A DNA stretch of 64,000 bases from an uncultured Clostridia bacterium (GCA_947168445.1 CAMVLW010000005.1:1-64000), one strand, 5' to 3'. Shown: positions 18,401 through 30,011, counted from the first letter of the stretch. The notes: generated by a model not told the origin, from the letters alone. Translations and numbers: made by a program.

Positions 18401-19485
18401 ACGCCGTAGGGCTCCAGCTGCTTATCAATTTCGGCAAGCTGCGCCATAAGCTGCTCGCGCTCCTCAGCGGAAATTTCGGGGTCGTTGAGTTTTTCGAGAA
18501 TCCCGGTATAGGCTTCGTTAACCGCCTTGAGCGAATCGAGGGTATCCACCAGCTTGCTCTTTTGCGCGAGCAATTCTTCGTAGGTGGTTTTGAGGGTCAA
18601 CAGCGCCTGATAGGACGCTTCGAGAAGCTGCTTGGAGGAGGCAAGCGCCGCCTTTTGGTCGAGCAGCTCCATCTTGGCGGAGAGCAGCTTGGTTTTGCCG
18701 TTGTCGGCTTCGGTTTGGGCGGTTTTCAGCTGTTCGCCCAGCGCCGCCTGCCTGTCGTTGATTTCGCTGATGGAATCGGTGATGACCGCCGCGCCGCTTT
18801 GCGCCTGCTCCGCGTTGCTTTCCAACTCCGCCTTTGCCTCGTTGATTTTATCCTCCGCGTCGGCAAACTTGCTGTCGAGCGCGGCGGTGATTTTTTTGTT
18901 GAGCGCGTCGAGCTTTTCCTGTGAAATGACGACGTTTTCCTTGGCGACGACCACGCCTCTGTCCGCAACGGACGCTACGCCGTCAATGCTCTCCAAACGG
19001 GTTTTCAGCTCGTCGGAAACAAAGTCGGAAATCGCGGCGCGGTCCTTGCCCTCATAATCCACCGCGACCATGGCAACCGGCAGAATGTTTGGGTTGATTT
19101 TAATCAGATAGGGCGTGCCAACCGCTTCGTCCCAGCTGTCCTTCAGGGTGTCAAGCGCAGAGCGCACGTCCACCGTGGCGGTGTTCATGTCGGTGCCGTC
19201 CTCAAACTCAATGATACACATGGAGTAGTTCTCGGTAGAGGTGGAGCGAATCTGCTTGACGCCGTCAATCGTGACAATGGACGATTCCAGCGGCTTCGTT
19301 ACCCCCGCCTCAACGGTTTCGGGCGTTTGACCGATATAGGTGGTGAGAATCATCGCGTAGGGCAAATCGAGATTGGGCAGCAGATCGGGCGTCATGCGCA
19401 TAAACGACACCACGCCAAGCACAATCACCAAAATGACCGCGACGAAAATTGTCATTGGTTTTTTTACACTTAATTTTGATAACAT
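15451..19485 (-). CDS. RND-family (AcrB-like) efflux transporter with a large coiled-coil insertion
   Basis: 1344 residues. Two homologous halves, each with one membrane helix, a large outer domain and five or six helices. The first half starts with KKPMTIFVAVILVIVLGVVSF and PDLLPNLDLPYAMI, typical of HAE-type RND proteins. TM4 reads IGVGMLVDNSVVVIENTYR, keeping one of the two usual proton-relay acids (Asp-Asn instead of Asp-Asp). Unlike AcrB, about 330 residues between roughly 205 and 530 are Ala/Glu/Lys/Gln/Ser-rich heptads, strongly coiled-coil, inserted in the first outer domain. It may replace an adaptor protein and span the wall; no adaptor or outer-membrane gene is present. The gene follows tetR by 18 bp on the same strand, so expression should be TetR-controlled. 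Confidence 0.93.
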   Translation of the reverse strand: MLSKLSVKKPMTIFVAVILVIVLGVVSFMRMTPDLLPNLDLPYAMILTTYIGQTPETVEAGVTKPLESSIVTIDGVKQIRSTSTENYSMCIIEFEDGTDMNTATVDVRSALDTLKDSWDEAVGTPYLIKINPNILPVAMVAVDYEGKDRAAISDFVSDELKTRLESIDGVASVADRGVVVAKENVVISQEKLDALNKKITAALDSKFADAEDKINEAKAELESNAEQAQSGAAVITDSISEINDRQAALGEQLKTAQTEADNGKTKLLSAKMELLDQKAALASSKQLLEASYQALLTLKTTYEELLAQKSKLVDTLDSLKAVNEAYTGILEKLNDPEISAEEREQLMAQLAEIDKQLEPYGVSKEDLAAAISSAEAALSSVDSSLADVTEQLRELGTDTSALDDTLNEISGQISRINTGTQQLDAALKGLDDNSVTVNEALATIAQQQSSADFKMSGALSTLTAKQSEITAASAQLSAAQSELDKSLDALNEQKDAAKKKADANSMVTIDTISGILVAQNFSMPAGYVTDDSNNRYLVRVGDELADEKELTSLPLFDTKIDGIGVIKLSDVADIFNVDNADEIYAKVNGNDGVILSFTKQSDIATAEVCDNINEEITALEKAYEGLSFTTLYSQGDYIDIIINGVLQNLLMGAALAIILLLIFLRDIKPTIIVAVSIPVSVIFAIVLMYFSGISLNMISLSGLAIGVGMLVDNSVVVIENTYRLRHLGYSPVQAALNGARQVAGAIIASTLTTVCVFLPIVFVEGITRQLFVDMALTITYSLMASLIVALTLVPAMSQRMLRRVRQPKKTGEGKILKTYEKSLRFVLRHKVVAILVVIALLFGSGALVLTRGFSFMPDMSSTEVQVSVTLDDNATFAETVEAAEKVSAVMSEYQEFETVGVTVGRTTGLVGMTPGGAQSDAGALTAYGVLKPDYTKRGKAISKEIEEKLDIDGEITVGAGSTSSMSTLIGDNSVQLTLYGDDLKALKATAEDMAKQLSELEGVKEADSGVGATSPEIKVTIDRKKAAEKGLTTAQVFQQVASAVAGEKTSTTLSLEGGKSIDIVTVKDESQRVTSDKVGSINLTYTDAEGKEQKTSLSTVANIEKSETMDTISRKSQKRYITVSGTLKDGYNLTDVTNRTQALFKDYKLPAGFTIDYEGSNKATMEAVQQLMLMMLLGVIMIYLIMVAQFQSLKSPFIIMFTIPLAFTGGFLGLLLTGFDISVVSLIGFIMLCGIIVNNGIVLVDYINLLRLDGKERVEAIVEAGKTRMRPIFITALTTVLGLSVMALGIGTGAEMMQPLAIVCIGGLLYATLMTLFIIPLIYDAFNKKELRKVEESDLEAIEE

Positions 19486-19503
19486 ACTTTCTTGCTCCGA
19501 TAA

Positions 19504-20121
19504 TCAATTTTTAACCGCCGCGCCCGCTTTGATGATTTCAAGCTTGCGCAGGTAATCGCCGCGCACCTTTTCGCGGCTTTCTTCGAGCACATAGAACGCG
19601 AACATGGCGTTTTTCAGCTGGTCGCAGATGATCTGCACCAGCAGCTCCAGGTCTGCGTCGCTTTGAAAGCGCAGCCCTTCGCGGGAAAACCGCTTGTAGG
19701 CTTCGCGGTTCCTTTCACCGCCCTGAAAGCGGTTGAAAAGGTATTCCGACACCAAATCGTCATTGGCGTGAAGATTGCGCAGCAGCCGCCGCAGAATGGA
19801 GCGCTTGTGCGCGTCGTCGGCAAGAGAGGCAACCGTGTCGAACAGCTTGGCGTAGGTGTCAAACACGTCGCCGTCCGCGGCGTTCAAAAGCGTTTCCGCG
19901 TCCGCCCAAACCAGCCCGGCAAAGGATTGCTGCAGCACCTCCACCAAATCGACCTTGTCGTCAAAATACTGATAAAAGCTGCCGCGCGAAATGCCCGCGC
20001 GCTTGATAATGCGGTTAATGCTGATTTTTTCGTCCTCGCTCTCGGAGAATTCCGCAATCACCGCGCTCACAACGCGCTTTCGCTTTTCCTCCGGCAAGTT
20101 ATAAAAGGTTTGCTTAATCAA
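19504..20121 (-). CDS. TetR-family transcriptional regulator
   Basis: 205 residues. N-terminal helix-turn-helix: KRKRVVSAVIAEFSESEDEKISINRIIKRAGISRGSFYQYFDDKVDL is the classic TetR signature, with the recognition helix around SRGSFYQYF. The C-terminal helical domain is the variable ligand/dimer part. I use TTG 20121 (MIKQTFYNL) since GGAGGT is 6 nt upstream; the frame extends to 20184 but through the operator. Located directly upstream of the RND exporter on the same strand, with inverted repeats on its promoter, it is probably an autorepressor that is released by exporter substrates. Confidence 0.9.
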   Translation of the reverse strand: MIKQTFYNLPEEKRKRVVSAVIAEFSESEDEKISINRIIKRAGISRGSFYQYFDDKVDLVEVLQQSFAGLVWADAETLLNAADGDVFDTYAKLFDTVASLADDAHKRSILRRLLRNLHANDDLVSEYLFNRFQGGERNREAYKRFSREGLRFQSDADLELLVQIICDQLKNAMFAFYVLEESREKVRGDYLRKLEIIKAGAAVKN

Positions 20122-20141
20122 ACGGACACCTCCGAAATTTG

Positions 20142-20203
20142 CATATGACAGGTTATCATATGACTGCTTGTCATATTGTAACATGTTGCGCTGACTATGT
20201 CAA
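20142..20203 (-). promoter_or_regulatory. tetR-RND promoter with two overlapping operator dyads
   Basis: On the minus strand TTGACA (20198-20203), 17-bp spacer, TACAAT (20175-20180). Over and just past the -10 lie CATATGA..TCATATG (20142-20162) and ATATGAC..GTCATAT (about 20158-20176), which share a central half-site. This is a good candidate binding site for the TetR protein. Confidence 0.8.
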
Positions 20204-20216
20204 TCCTATTTTGTAA

Positions 20217-20279
20217 AGTGATTAGTGGCAAGTGGGTAGTGGCAAGTGGCAAGTGGCAAGTGGTAAGTTATAAGTTATA
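20217..20279. repeat. 7-bp tandem array (AGTGGCA/AGTGGTA/AGTTATA, 9 units)
   Basis: Nine uninterrupted 7-bp units starting upstream of the tetR promoter. Confidence 0.85.
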
Positions 20280-20331
20280 AGATAGCGGTCAGGAAAGGCT
20301 TGATTTCCCGACTGTTTCTTTGCAGGTGATT

Positions 20332-20540
20332 GTAGGGAGCGGTGCCCTCACCGCTCCGAGCCGCATTTTCCTATCAAACCGTATTTCCCACGGAAACGAA
20401 CGGTTTCCTATCCGCGGGCGAGCAATGCTCGCCCCTACAACTGAAAAGGAAAAGTTCATTGAATTGTGCAGGGTTGGATAGAGTGGAAAGCGTTGCTCGG
20501 AGCGACGGGGGCGTCGCTCCCTACAATTCCTCCCTTACGT
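20332..20540. repeat. Dispersed GC-rich repeat block (CCTATCCGCGGGCGAGCAATG family)
   Basis: Contains GGGCGAGC-AAT-GCTCGCCC hairpin flanked by CCTATCCGC and CCTAC. The same block occurs at 34785-34822 and, in the opposite orientation with altered stem, near 34855-34905. No gene. Confidence 0.7.
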
Positions 20541-20543
20541 TTC

Positions 20544-20641
20544 TTATAACTTATTTCTTATAACTTATAACTTATAACTCACTTACCACTAACCACTAAC
20601 CACTAATCACTAACCACTAACCACTTACCACTAATCACTTC
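20544..20641. repeat. 7-bp tandem arrays (TTATAAC then CCACTAA) overlapping the ybaK stop codon
   Basis: Five TTATAAC-type units run directly, in register, into nine CCACTAA-type units. The complement of the ybaK stop (20635-20637) lies in the last unit. The same pair of arrays appears at 48480-48560. Confidence 0.85.
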
Positions 20642-21108
20642 ACGATATCCGCCGTCTGTCCGTTTGTCAGGCGAATCAAATCCGCGGGAGACAAATCAAT
20701 CTGCGCGCCGATTTTGCCGGCGCTGACGATAATGCGCGGAATGTTTTCCGCCGTGGCGTGAAAGGTGGTGGGATAGGGCTTTTTCATGCCGATCGGCGAG
20801 CAGCCGCCGCGCACATAGCCGGTCACCTTGGTGATGTCCTTCACATGAATCATCTCCACGGACTTTTCCCCGACGCTGCGGGCGCATTTTTTCAAATCGA
20901 GCTCCTCGGCGACGGGCACGACAAACACATAGTAATTCTTGCTGCCCTTGGTCACTAAGGTTTTGAACACATGCTCCGGGTTCTGACCGAGCAGGCTTGC
21001 CACGGTCACACCGTCCACGGCTTCCTTGCCGTGGGGATATTCGTGGGTGGTGTAGGCAACCTTTTCCCTGTCGAGAATCCGCATGACGTTTGTTTTGATT
21101 TCTTTCAT
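20635..21108 (-). CDS. ybaK: Cys-tRNA(Pro)/Cys-tRNA(Cys) deacylase YbaK/EbsC
   Basis: 157 residues with the YbaK fold: EVAYTTHEYPH-type start (KVAYTTHEYPHGK), VFKTLVTKG, YYVFVVPVAEELDLKK, VTGYVRGGCSPIGMKK (family signature with GG-SP-G) and IIVSAGKIGAQIDLSPADLI. It clears mischarged Cys-tRNA(Pro) in trans. The start is ATG 21108 (MKEIKTNV), matching the family's N-terminus. Single gene. Its stop codon is formed in a 7-bp repeat array. Confidence 0.94.
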   Translation of the reverse strand: MKEIKTNVMRILDREKVAYTTHEYPHGKEAVDGVTVASLLGQNPEHVFKTLVTKGSKNYYVFVVPVAEELDLKKCARSVGEKSVEMIHVKDITKVTGYVRGGCSPIGMKKPYPTTFHATAENIPRIIVSAGKIGAQIDLSPADLIRLTNGQTADIVK

Positions 21109-21261
21109 ATTGATCACCGTTTCTATTGTATAAAAGTGCCGCGTTGTTGTCAATTATTTTAACAAAATTCTTTGCAGGAATTATTCATTGCGCATTTTTG
21201 CCGTTCTGCCCTGTTTTTTGACAAAAAGCAGAAATTGTCTGTTCACCCGGGCGAATTTTTA

Positions 21262-21290
21262 TTGAAATATCTGTGAAAATATGGTATGAT
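21262..21290 (+). promoter_or_regulatory. Promoter of the V-ATPase operon
   Basis: TTGAAA (21262-21267), 17-bp spacer, extended -10 TGGTATGAT (TATGAT 21285-21290), 54 bp before the first start codon. Confidence 0.75.
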
Positions 21291-21344
21291 TATCTTTGAT
21301 TAAGGCTTTGGAGAACCCATTCTCCGCGGACGAAAGGAGAGAAT

Positions 21345-21656
21345 ATGGCTAAGGATATGTTAGAAGCGATTCGCGCGGCGGAGGAAGAAGCCGTCCGGCG
21401 CGAGGACGCGGCAAAGGCACAGGCAAAGGCTGACGCGGCAAAGGCCAAAAAGGACGCCGAGGCGCTGATCGCGGCGCGGCTGCAAAAGGCAAACGCCGAC
21501 GCGGACGCGCAGCTTGCGGCGGCAAAGGACGCGGCGGACGCAGCGCTGCGGCAGGCGGTTGCCGACGCACAGGCGGAATGTGCCGATATTTCGGCAACAG
21601 CCGAGAAAAACAGACCGTCGGTTATCAAAAAAGCGGCGGAAGCATTACTCAAATAA
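21345..21656 (+). CDS. V-type ATPase subunit G/H (peripheral stalk coiled coil)
   Basis: 103 residues, almost wholly helical and rich in Ala, Glu, Lys and Asp, with heptad spacing from residue 5 to 90. As first gene of a complete V-ATPase operon, and by length and composition, it fits the G/H-type (NtpF/AhaH) stalk subunit that pairs with subunit E. Low-complexity sequence makes homology weak; position is the main evidence. AAAGGAGA lies upstream of the ATG. Confidence 0.8.
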   Translation: MAKDMLEAIRAAEEEAVRREDAAKAQAKADAAKAKKDAEALIAARLQKANADADAQLAAAKDAADAALRQAVADAQAECADISATAEKNRPSVIKKAAEALLK

Positions 21657-21705
21657 GAAAGCGCTGAGGCGCAACTTGCCACCCGTGGCATGGAGGTGAT
21701 GCCGA

Positions 21706-24199
<2,494 letters not shown>

Positions 24200-24243
24200 T
24201 CCGATTGAACAACCCCACGACTACGAAAGGAAGGTGACTCCGA

Positions 24244-24825
24244 ATGGACGGCAAAGAGAGAATTTTGAGCCGGATTCAGTCGGACTGCGACGAAAGCGTG
24301 AGAAAGATTGCGGAGCACGCCAAGCACGAATGTGACCGCATTACCTCCGCCGCGCAGCACGAGGCGGACAAGCAGGCGGCTTCGGTCGCGCAGCAGGCGG
24401 CGCAAAAGGCTGCGCGCGCAAAAGCCTCCGCACAGAGCCGCGCACAGCTTGAAAAGCGCAACGCGCTGCTCAAACGCCGCAGAGAAGAAATTGACAAAAC
24501 CGTCGGCGCGCTGGAGGAATACCTGCTCGGACTCGGCGACTTTGAATATTTTGAGGCGCTTTACCGCCTTGCCGCACAGCTCAAAGGGCAGAGCGGCGAG
24601 GTGCTCCTCAACCAAAAGGATTTGAACCGTCTGCCCGAAAACTTTGAAAAGAGATTGCAGGCGGCGGGACTTGACGCAACCGTCAGCAAAACGCCCGCGG
24701 CAATCAGCGGCGGCTTTATCCTGAAAAACGGCGACGTGGAAGAAAACATGGAATTTTGCGCCATCATCAGCTCCAAGCGAGATGAGATTGAAGATTTGAT
24801 TCATCAAGAGCTTTTCGCGAAGTAA
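24244..24825 (+). CDS. ntpE: V-type ATPase subunit E
   Basis: 193 residues. The first 90 are a continuous charged helix (AEHAKHECDRITSAAQHEADKQAA), the C-terminal part a globular domain ending EENMEFCAIISSKRDEIEDLIHQELF, which matches the family end (VRx..R..E..i...LF). It forms the peripheral stalk with the G/H subunit. AAAGGAAGGTGA precedes ATG 24244. Nine bases separate it from ntpC. Confidence 0.92.
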   Translation: MDGKERILSRIQSDCDESVRKIAEHAKHECDRITSAAQHEADKQAASVAQQAAQKAARAKASAQSRAQLEKRNALLKRRREEIDKTVGALEEYLLGLGDFEYFEALYRLAAQLKGQSGEVLLNQKDLNRLPENFEKRLQAAGLDATVSKTPAAISGGFILKNGDVEENMEFCAIISSKRDEIEDLIHQELFAK

Positions 24826-24834
24826 GGAGGAGTT

Positions 24835-25809
24835 ATGGCTTTATCGTATGAATTTTCCATAGGCTCCGTCCGCGCAAAGGAAATCGCGCTGTTTAACAAA
24901 ACCGATATTGAGCAGCTGCTCGCGTGTCAGAGCGTTGACGCGCTGTGCCAAACCCTGCGCGACAAGGGCTACGGCAGCGGCAGCGGCTTTGACGAAATTA
25001 CGGAAAGCCACATGGAAGCAACGTGGGCGTATCTGAAAAGCATTGCACCCGACTTTGCGGTTTTCACGCCCTTTATCATTCAAAACGACGTGCACAACTT
25101 TAAGGTCACGCTCAAGGGCACCATGTCGGCGCGTGACTATTACACAAGCCTGCTGGTGTCTCCGTGCACCGTGGAGCACAGCGATATGATTGCCGCTGTG
25201 GAGCACCGCGACATGCGCGCGCTTCCCGAATGGCTTTCTCCCGCGGCGGAAAAGGCGTATGACCTGCTCGCCCACACCGGCGACGCCAAGGCGAGCGACG
25301 CGGTGGTTGACAAGGCGCTGATGCAGGAAATGCTGCGGTTCGCGCAGGACTTCAAATCCGCCTTTCTGCGCGAATACATCGCAACACAGGTGTTTTTTAA
25401 CAACATTAAAATCGCCCTCCGCTCGGCAAGAACGGGAGCGGACAGGCATTATCTCAAAACCGCGCTGGTGCGGCTTGACGGCTTTGACAAGGACGCGGTG
25501 ATTGCCGCCGCTGTCAAGGGCTTTGACCCGCTGGTTGAGTTGCTCTCCAAAAAGGCCGAATACGGCTGCAGGGCGGCAATGGAGGCGTTTAAAGCCTCGC
25601 CCTCCGCGTTTGAAAAGTTCGTTGACGACCGCCTGATGACGCTTGCCAAGGAAAGCTGCAAGCGCACAAGCGAGGGCGCGGAACCGCTGCTCGGCTACTA
25701 TCTGGGCGAGGAAGCGCAAAAAAAGGCGCTGCTGATTATCTACAGCGGCATTAAGACCGGCACAGACGCCGACATCATCAGGGAAAGGCTGCGTGAAATC
25801 TATGGCTAA
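24835..25809 (+). CDS. ntpC: V-type ATPase subunit C (subunit d)
   Basis: 324 residues, all helical, of the V-ATPase C/d family. YEFSIGSVRAKEIALFNKTDIEQLL at the start, HNFKVTLKG and LREYIATQVFFNNIKIALRSAR in the middle. It is the cap between the central shaft and the membrane ring. Start after AAGGAGGAG. Its last 8 bases overlap the next gene. Confidence 0.92.
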   Translation: MALSYEFSIGSVRAKEIALFNKTDIEQLLACQSVDALCQTLRDKGYGSGSGFDEITESHMEATWAYLKSIAPDFAVFTPFIIQNDVHNFKVTLKGTMSARDYYTSLLVSPCTVEHSDMIAAVEHRDMRALPEWLSPAAEKAYDLLAHTGDAKASDAVVDKALMQEMLRFAQDFKSAFLREYIATQVFFNNIKIALRSARTGADRHYLKTALVRLDGFDKDAVIAAAVKGFDPLVELLSKKAEYGCRAAMEAFKASPSAFEKFVDDRLMTLAKESCKRTSEGAEPLLGYYLGEEAQKKALLIIYSGIKTGTDADIIRERLREIYG

Positions 25810-26125
25810 GCACATTGCCGTTATCGGCGACGCGGAGAGCATTAAGGGATTTTCCGCTGTCGGACTGGATATTTATCCCTGTGATGACTTAAATGAAGCG
25901 GGCGCTTTGCTGCGGCGCATTGCCGACAGCGATACCTACGCCGTTATTTATCTGACGGAAACCGTCTTTTTGGCGGTTGAAAAGGTGCGCGCACGCTATC
26001 AGGACCGCCTGACCCCCGCCATCATTCCCATTCCGGGCGTGACCGGCAACAAGGGCACGGGCACACGCCGCCTGTCCTCGTTTGTGGAAAAGGCAGTCGG
26101 CTCCGACATCATCTTTAACAATTGA
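25802..26125 (+). CDS. V-type ATPase subunit F (NtpG/AtpF)
   Basis: 107 residues, Rossmann-like: [43 protein letters not shown], ending in GSDIIFNN. It sits on the central shaft with subunit D. Start ATG 25802 overlaps the ntpC end, giving translational coupling. Nomenclature differs: called NtpG in Enterococcus, AtpF/AhaF elsewhere. Confidence 0.92.
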   Translation: MAKHIAVIGDAESIKGFSAVGLDIYPCDDLNEAGALLRRIADSDTYAVIYLTETVFLAVEKVRARYQDRLTPAIIPIPGVTGNKGTGTRRLSSFVEKAVGSDIIFNN

Positions 26126-26135
26126 GGTGTATCAT

Positions 26136-27902
26136 TTGAAAACAGGAATTATTACGAAGGTCGCGGGTCCACTGGTCATTGCCGAGGGCATGCGCGACGC
26201 GAATATGTTTGACGTTGTGCGCGTCAGCTCTCAGCGCTTAATCGGCGAGATTATTGAGATGCACGGCGACAAGGCGTCCATACAGGTATATGAGGAAACC
26301 TCGGGTCTCGGTCCCGGCGAAACCGTTGAAAGCACCGGCGCGCCGCTGTCGGTCGAACTCGGTCCCGGACTCATCGGCGCGATTTACGACGGTATTCAGC
26401 GCCCGCTCGACGAAATTATGAAGGTCGCGGGCACCAACCTCAAGCGCGGAATTGACGTTCCCGCACTCGACCACAGCAAAAAGTGGCAGTTCAAGCCTGT
26501 CGCCAAAAAGGGCGACAAGGTGCAGGCGGGCGATGTTCTCGGCACCGTTCAGGAAACCGCCGCCGTGCTGCACAAAATCCTTGTCCCCAACAAGGTCGCG
26601 GGCACTGTCGCAAGCATCAAAGAGGGCGAATTCACCCTTGACGACGCTGTGGCGGTTATCTCCACCGAAAGCGGCGACAGGGAAGTAAAAATGTTCACGA
26701 CATGGCCTGTCCGCGTGGGCAGACCGTATAAGAAGAAGCTCTCCCCCGACATTCTGCTCACCACGGGTCAGCGCCCAATCGACACCCTCTTTCCGCTGGC
26801 AAAGGGCGGCGTAGCGGCGGTTCCGGGTCCGTTCGGCTCCGGCAAAACCGTTGTGCAGCACCAGCTTGCAAAGTGGGCGGCGGCGGACATTATCGTTTAT
26901 ATCGGCTGCGGCGAGCGCGGCAACGAAATGACCGACGTACTCAACGAGTTCCCCGAGCTGAAGGACCCGCGCACAGGCAACTCGCTGATGGAGAGAACCG
27001 TGCTGATTGCGAACACCTCCGACATGCCCGTTGCGGCGCGTGAGGCTTCCATCTACACCGGCATCACCATCGCCGAATACTTCCGCGACATGGGCTACAC
27101 CGTGGCGCTGATGGCGGACTCCACCTCCCGCTGGGCGGAGGCGCTGCGTGAAATGTCCGGACGACTGGAGGAAATGCCCGGTGAAGAGGGCTATCCCGCC
27201 TATCTGGGCAGCCGTCTGGCGCAGTTCTACGAAAGAGCGGGTCGTGTGATTGTCAACGGCACCGGGGACACCGAGGGCGCGCTGTCGGTTATCGGCGCGG
27301 TATCTCCTCCGGGCGGCGACATTTCCGAGCCTGTTTCGCAGGCGACCCTGCGTATCGTCAAGGTGTTCTGGGGCTTGGACGCAAACCTCGCCTACAAGCG
27401 CCACTTCCCGGCGATTAACTGGCTGACCTCCTATTCGCTTTACACCGATCAGCTTGAAAAGTGGTTCGCGCAAAACGCCGCGCCCGACTTTATGCAGCTT
27501 CGCGGCAGACTGATGGCGCTTTTGCATGACGAAAGCGAACTGCAGGAAATCGTGAACTTAGTCGGTATGGACGCGCTGTCCGCTCCCGACCGTTTGAAGC
27601 TCGAAAGCGCGCGTTCCATTCGCGAGGACTATCTGCACCAAAACGCCTTTGACCCCACCGACACCTACACCTCGCTGCCCAAGCAGGTGCTGATGATGCG
27701 CGCGATTCTCAGCTATTATGACAAGGCGAAGGACGCGCTGAGCCAGGGCGCAAACATTGAAATGCTGGTAAACATCCCTGTGCGCGAGCGCATCGGACGT
27801 TTTAAATACGAGCCTGAGGACAAGATTCAGGCAGAATTTGAGTCGATTGAAGCGCAGCTTGACGCGGAAATCAGCGACGTATTGAAAAGGAGTGATGACT
27901 GA
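26136..27902 (+). CDS. ntpA: V-type ATP synthase subunit A (catalytic)
   Basis: 588 residues. P-loop [15 protein letters not shown] (about residues 229-243), the family's bulge domain at about 115-190 ([20 protein letters not shown]), and the [31 protein letters not shown] signature with the Arg and Glu of the catalytic site. It hydrolyses or makes ATP in an A3B3 ring with NtpB. The start is TTG 26136, seven bases after GAGGTG; the frame open from 26082 overlaps subunit F and lacks a ribosome site. The stop overlaps the ntpB ATG (TGATG). Confidence 0.97.
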   Translation: MKTGIITKVAGPLVIAEGMRDANMFDVVRVSSQRLIGEIIEMHGDKASIQVYEETSGLGPGETVESTGAPLSVELGPGLIGAIYDGIQRPLDEIMKVAGTNLKRGIDVPALDHSKKWQFKPVAKKGDKVQAGDVLGTVQETAAVLHKILVPNKVAGTVASIKEGEFTLDDAVAVISTESGDREVKMFTTWPVRVGRPYKKKLSPDILLTTGQRPIDTLFPLAKGGVAAVPGPFGSGKTVVQHQLAKWAAADIIVYIGCGERGNEMTDVLNEFPELKDPRTGNSLMERTVLIANTSDMPVAAREASIYTGITIAEYFRDMGYTVALMADSTSRWAEALREMSGRLEEMPGEEGYPAYLGSRLAQFYERAGRVIVNGTGDTEGALSVIGAVSPPGGDISEPVSQATLRIVKVFWGLDANLAYKRHFPAINWLTSYSLYTDQLEKWFAQNAAPDFMQLRGRLMALLHDESELQEIVNLVGMDALSAPDRLKLESARSIREDYLHQNAFDPTDTYTSLPKQVLMMRAILSYYDKAKDALSQGANIEMLVNIPVRERIGRFKYEPEDKIQAEFESIEAQLDAEISDVLKRSDD

Positions 27903-29275
27903 TGCCAAAGGAATACCGTACTATCCGTGAGGTAGCAGGTCCTCTGATGATGATCAGCGACGTTTCGGACGTCAAGTATGACGAGCTGGGCGAAATTGAG
28001 CTGCCCAACGGCGAAACCCGCCGCTGCAAGGTGCTGGAAGTGGACGGCAGCAACGCGCTGGTGCAGCTGTTTGAATCCGCCGCGGGCATTAACCTTGCGG
28101 ACTCAAAGGTGCGCTTTTTGGGACGTTCCATGGAGCTGCCCGTATCTCCCGACATGCTCTCCCGCGTTTTTGACGGCTTGGGCAACCCGATTGACGGCGG
28201 TCCCGCGCTGATTCCCGAAAAAAGGCTGGACGTAAACGGCACCCCGATGAATCCCGCCGCGAGAAACTATCCGCAGGAATTCATTCAGACGGGCGTTTCC
28301 GCGATTGACGGTCTGAACACGCTGGTAAGAGGACAAAAGCTGCCGATTTTCTCGGCTTCCGGTCTGCCCCACGCCCGGCTTGCGGCGCAGATTGCGCGTC
28401 AGGCAACCGTTCGCGGCAAGGACGAGCAGTTTGCCGTTGTGTTCGCCGCGATGGGTATCACCTTTGAGGAATCCGAATACTTTGTGCAGTCCTTTAAGGA
28501 GACCGGCGCGATTGACAGAACCGTTATGTTTGTCAACCTCGCCAACGACCCCGCGATTGAGCGTATCGCCACCCCGAAAATGGCGCTGACCGCCGCGGAA
28601 TATCTCGCCTTTGACTTGGGAATGCACGTGCTTGTTATCATGACCGACATCACCAACTACGCCGACGCGCTGCGCGAGGTTTCCGCCGCGAGAAAGGAAG
28701 TTCCCGGCAGACGCGGCTATCCCGGCTATATGTATACCGACCTTGCCACCCTCTATGAAAGAGCGGGCAGACTGCGCGGCAAGGACGGCTCGATTACCCT
28801 GATTCCGATTCTCACCATGCCCGAGGACGACAAAACCCACCCGATTCCCGATTTGACCGGCTACATCACCGAGGGTCAGATTATCCTCAGCCGTGAACTC
28901 TACCGCAAGGGCGTGACCCCGCCGATTGACGTTCTTCCCTCGCTGTCGCGTTTGAAGGACAAGGGTATCGGTCCCGGCAGAACCAGAAAAGACCACGCGG
29001 CGACCATGAACCAGCTGTTTGCGGCATATGCCCGCGGCAAGGATGCCAGAGAGCTGATGGTCATTCTGGGCGAAGCGGCGCTGACCGACATGGACAAAAA
29101 ATACGCCGAATTTGCCGAAGCGTTTGAAAGAGAGTACGTTTCCCAGGGCTACGACGCCAACCGCTCGATTGAGGAAACCCTCGACATCGGCTGGAAGCTG
29201 CTGGCAATTCTGCCGCGAAGCGAGTTGAAGCGTATTAAGGACGATATGTTGGATGAGTTCTATCCCGAACAATAA
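27902..29275 (+). CDS. ntpB: V-type ATP synthase subunit B (regulatory)
   Basis: 457 residues. Non-catalytic partner of NtpA: it lacks a normal P-loop ([19 protein letters not shown] in its place) and has the family block [43 protein letters not shown]. Coupled to ntpA by a one-base overlap. The downstream spacer to ntpD contains a small hairpin pair. Confidence 0.97.
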   Translation: MPKEYRTIREVAGPLMMISDVSDVKYDELGEIELPNGETRRCKVLEVDGSNALVQLFESAAGINLADSKVRFLGRSMELPVSPDMLSRVFDGLGNPIDGGPALIPEKRLDVNGTPMNPAARNYPQEFIQTGVSAIDGLNTLVRGQKLPIFSASGLPHARLAAQIARQATVRGKDEQFAVVFAAMGITFEESEYFVQSFKETGAIDRTVMFVNLANDPAIERIATPKMALTAAEYLAFDLGMHVLVIMTDITNYADALREVSAARKEVPGRRGYPGYMYTDLATLYERAGRLRGKDGSITLIPILTMPEDDKTHPIPDLTGYITEGQIILSRELYRKGVTPPIDVLPSLSRLKDKGIGPGRTRKDHAATMNQLFAAYARGKDARELMVILGEAALTDMDKKYAEFAEAFEREYVSQGYDANRSIEETLDIGWKLLAILPRSELKRIKDDMLDEFYPEQ

Positions 29276-29287
29276 TGATTTTAAAAA

Positions 29288-29336
29288 AATCAATTCATGT
29301 TGTGCTACGCACATGAATTGCACTTCGTGCATGATG
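29288..29336. repeat. Short hairpin array with ATGAATTG words between ntpB and ntpD
   Basis: CAATTCATG, hairpin TGTGC-TAC-GCACA, TGAATTG, hairpin GCAC-TTC-GTGC, ATGATG. It is a minimal member of the hairpin-array family seen at 42753-42972 and 52230-52452. Confidence 0.75.
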
Positions 29337-29345
29337 AGGTAGACT

Positions 29346-30011
29346 ATGGCAGTAATGAATGTTAACCCCACGCGTATGCAGCTGAGCAAGCTGAAAAAGC
29401 AGCTTGTCACGGCGGTGCGGGGACATAAAATGTTAAAGGACAAGCGCGACGAACTGATGCGGCAGTTTTTGGAGCTGGTGCGTCAGACGCGCGATTTGCG
29501 TGACAAGGTGGAGCGCGAGCTTGAAAACTGCAACAATCACTTTGTAAACGCCTCGGCGGTCATGAGCAAGGAAGCGCTCGACGGCGCGCTGCTCTCGCCG
29601 AAGCAGCAGGTGAATGTGGAAATCGGCTCGAAGAACGTCATGAGCGTGGAGATTCCGCAGTTTGAAGCGGGCAAGCGCACCGCCGACGAGGGCGACATCT
29701 TCCCCTACGGCTTCGCGTTCACCTCGTTTGAGCTTGACGACGCGGTGATGTCGCTCGACAGGGTGCTCCCCGATTTGATTTTGCTCGCGCAGTACGAAAA
29801 AAGCTGCGAGCTGATGTCGGCGGAAATCGAAAAGACCCGCCGCCGCGTTAATTCGCTGGAGCACGTCATGATTCCGCGCTATCAGGAAACGATTAAGTTC
29901 ATTTCCATGAAGCTTGAAGAAAACGACCGGAGCAGCCGCACAAGGCTGATGAAGGTCAAGGACATGCTGCTTGACAAAGCGCACGGCTACAGCAAAACAA
30001 TGAATCAGTAA
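29346..30011 (+). CDS. ntpD: V-type ATP synthase subunit D
   Basis: 221 residues. Long antiparallel coiled coil: NPTRMQLSKLKKQLVTAVRGHKMLKDKRDELMRQF at the N-terminus (family signature) and RRVNSLEHVMIPRYQETIKFISMKLEENDRSSRTRLMKVKD near the end. It is the rotating shaft inside the A3B3 ring. Last gene of the operon; followed by a 7-bp array from its stop codon and then a terminator. Confidence 0.96.
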   Translation: MAVMNVNPTRMQLSKLKKQLVTAVRGHKMLKDKRDELMRQFLELVRQTRDLRDKVERELENCNNHFVNASAVMSKEALDGALLSPKQQVNVEIGSKNVMSVEIPQFEAGKRTADEGDIFPYGFAFTSFELDDAVMSLDRVLPDLILLAQYEKSCELMSAEIEKTRRRVNSLEHVMIPRYQETIKFISMKLEENDRSSRTRLMKVKDMLLDKAHGYSKTMNQ

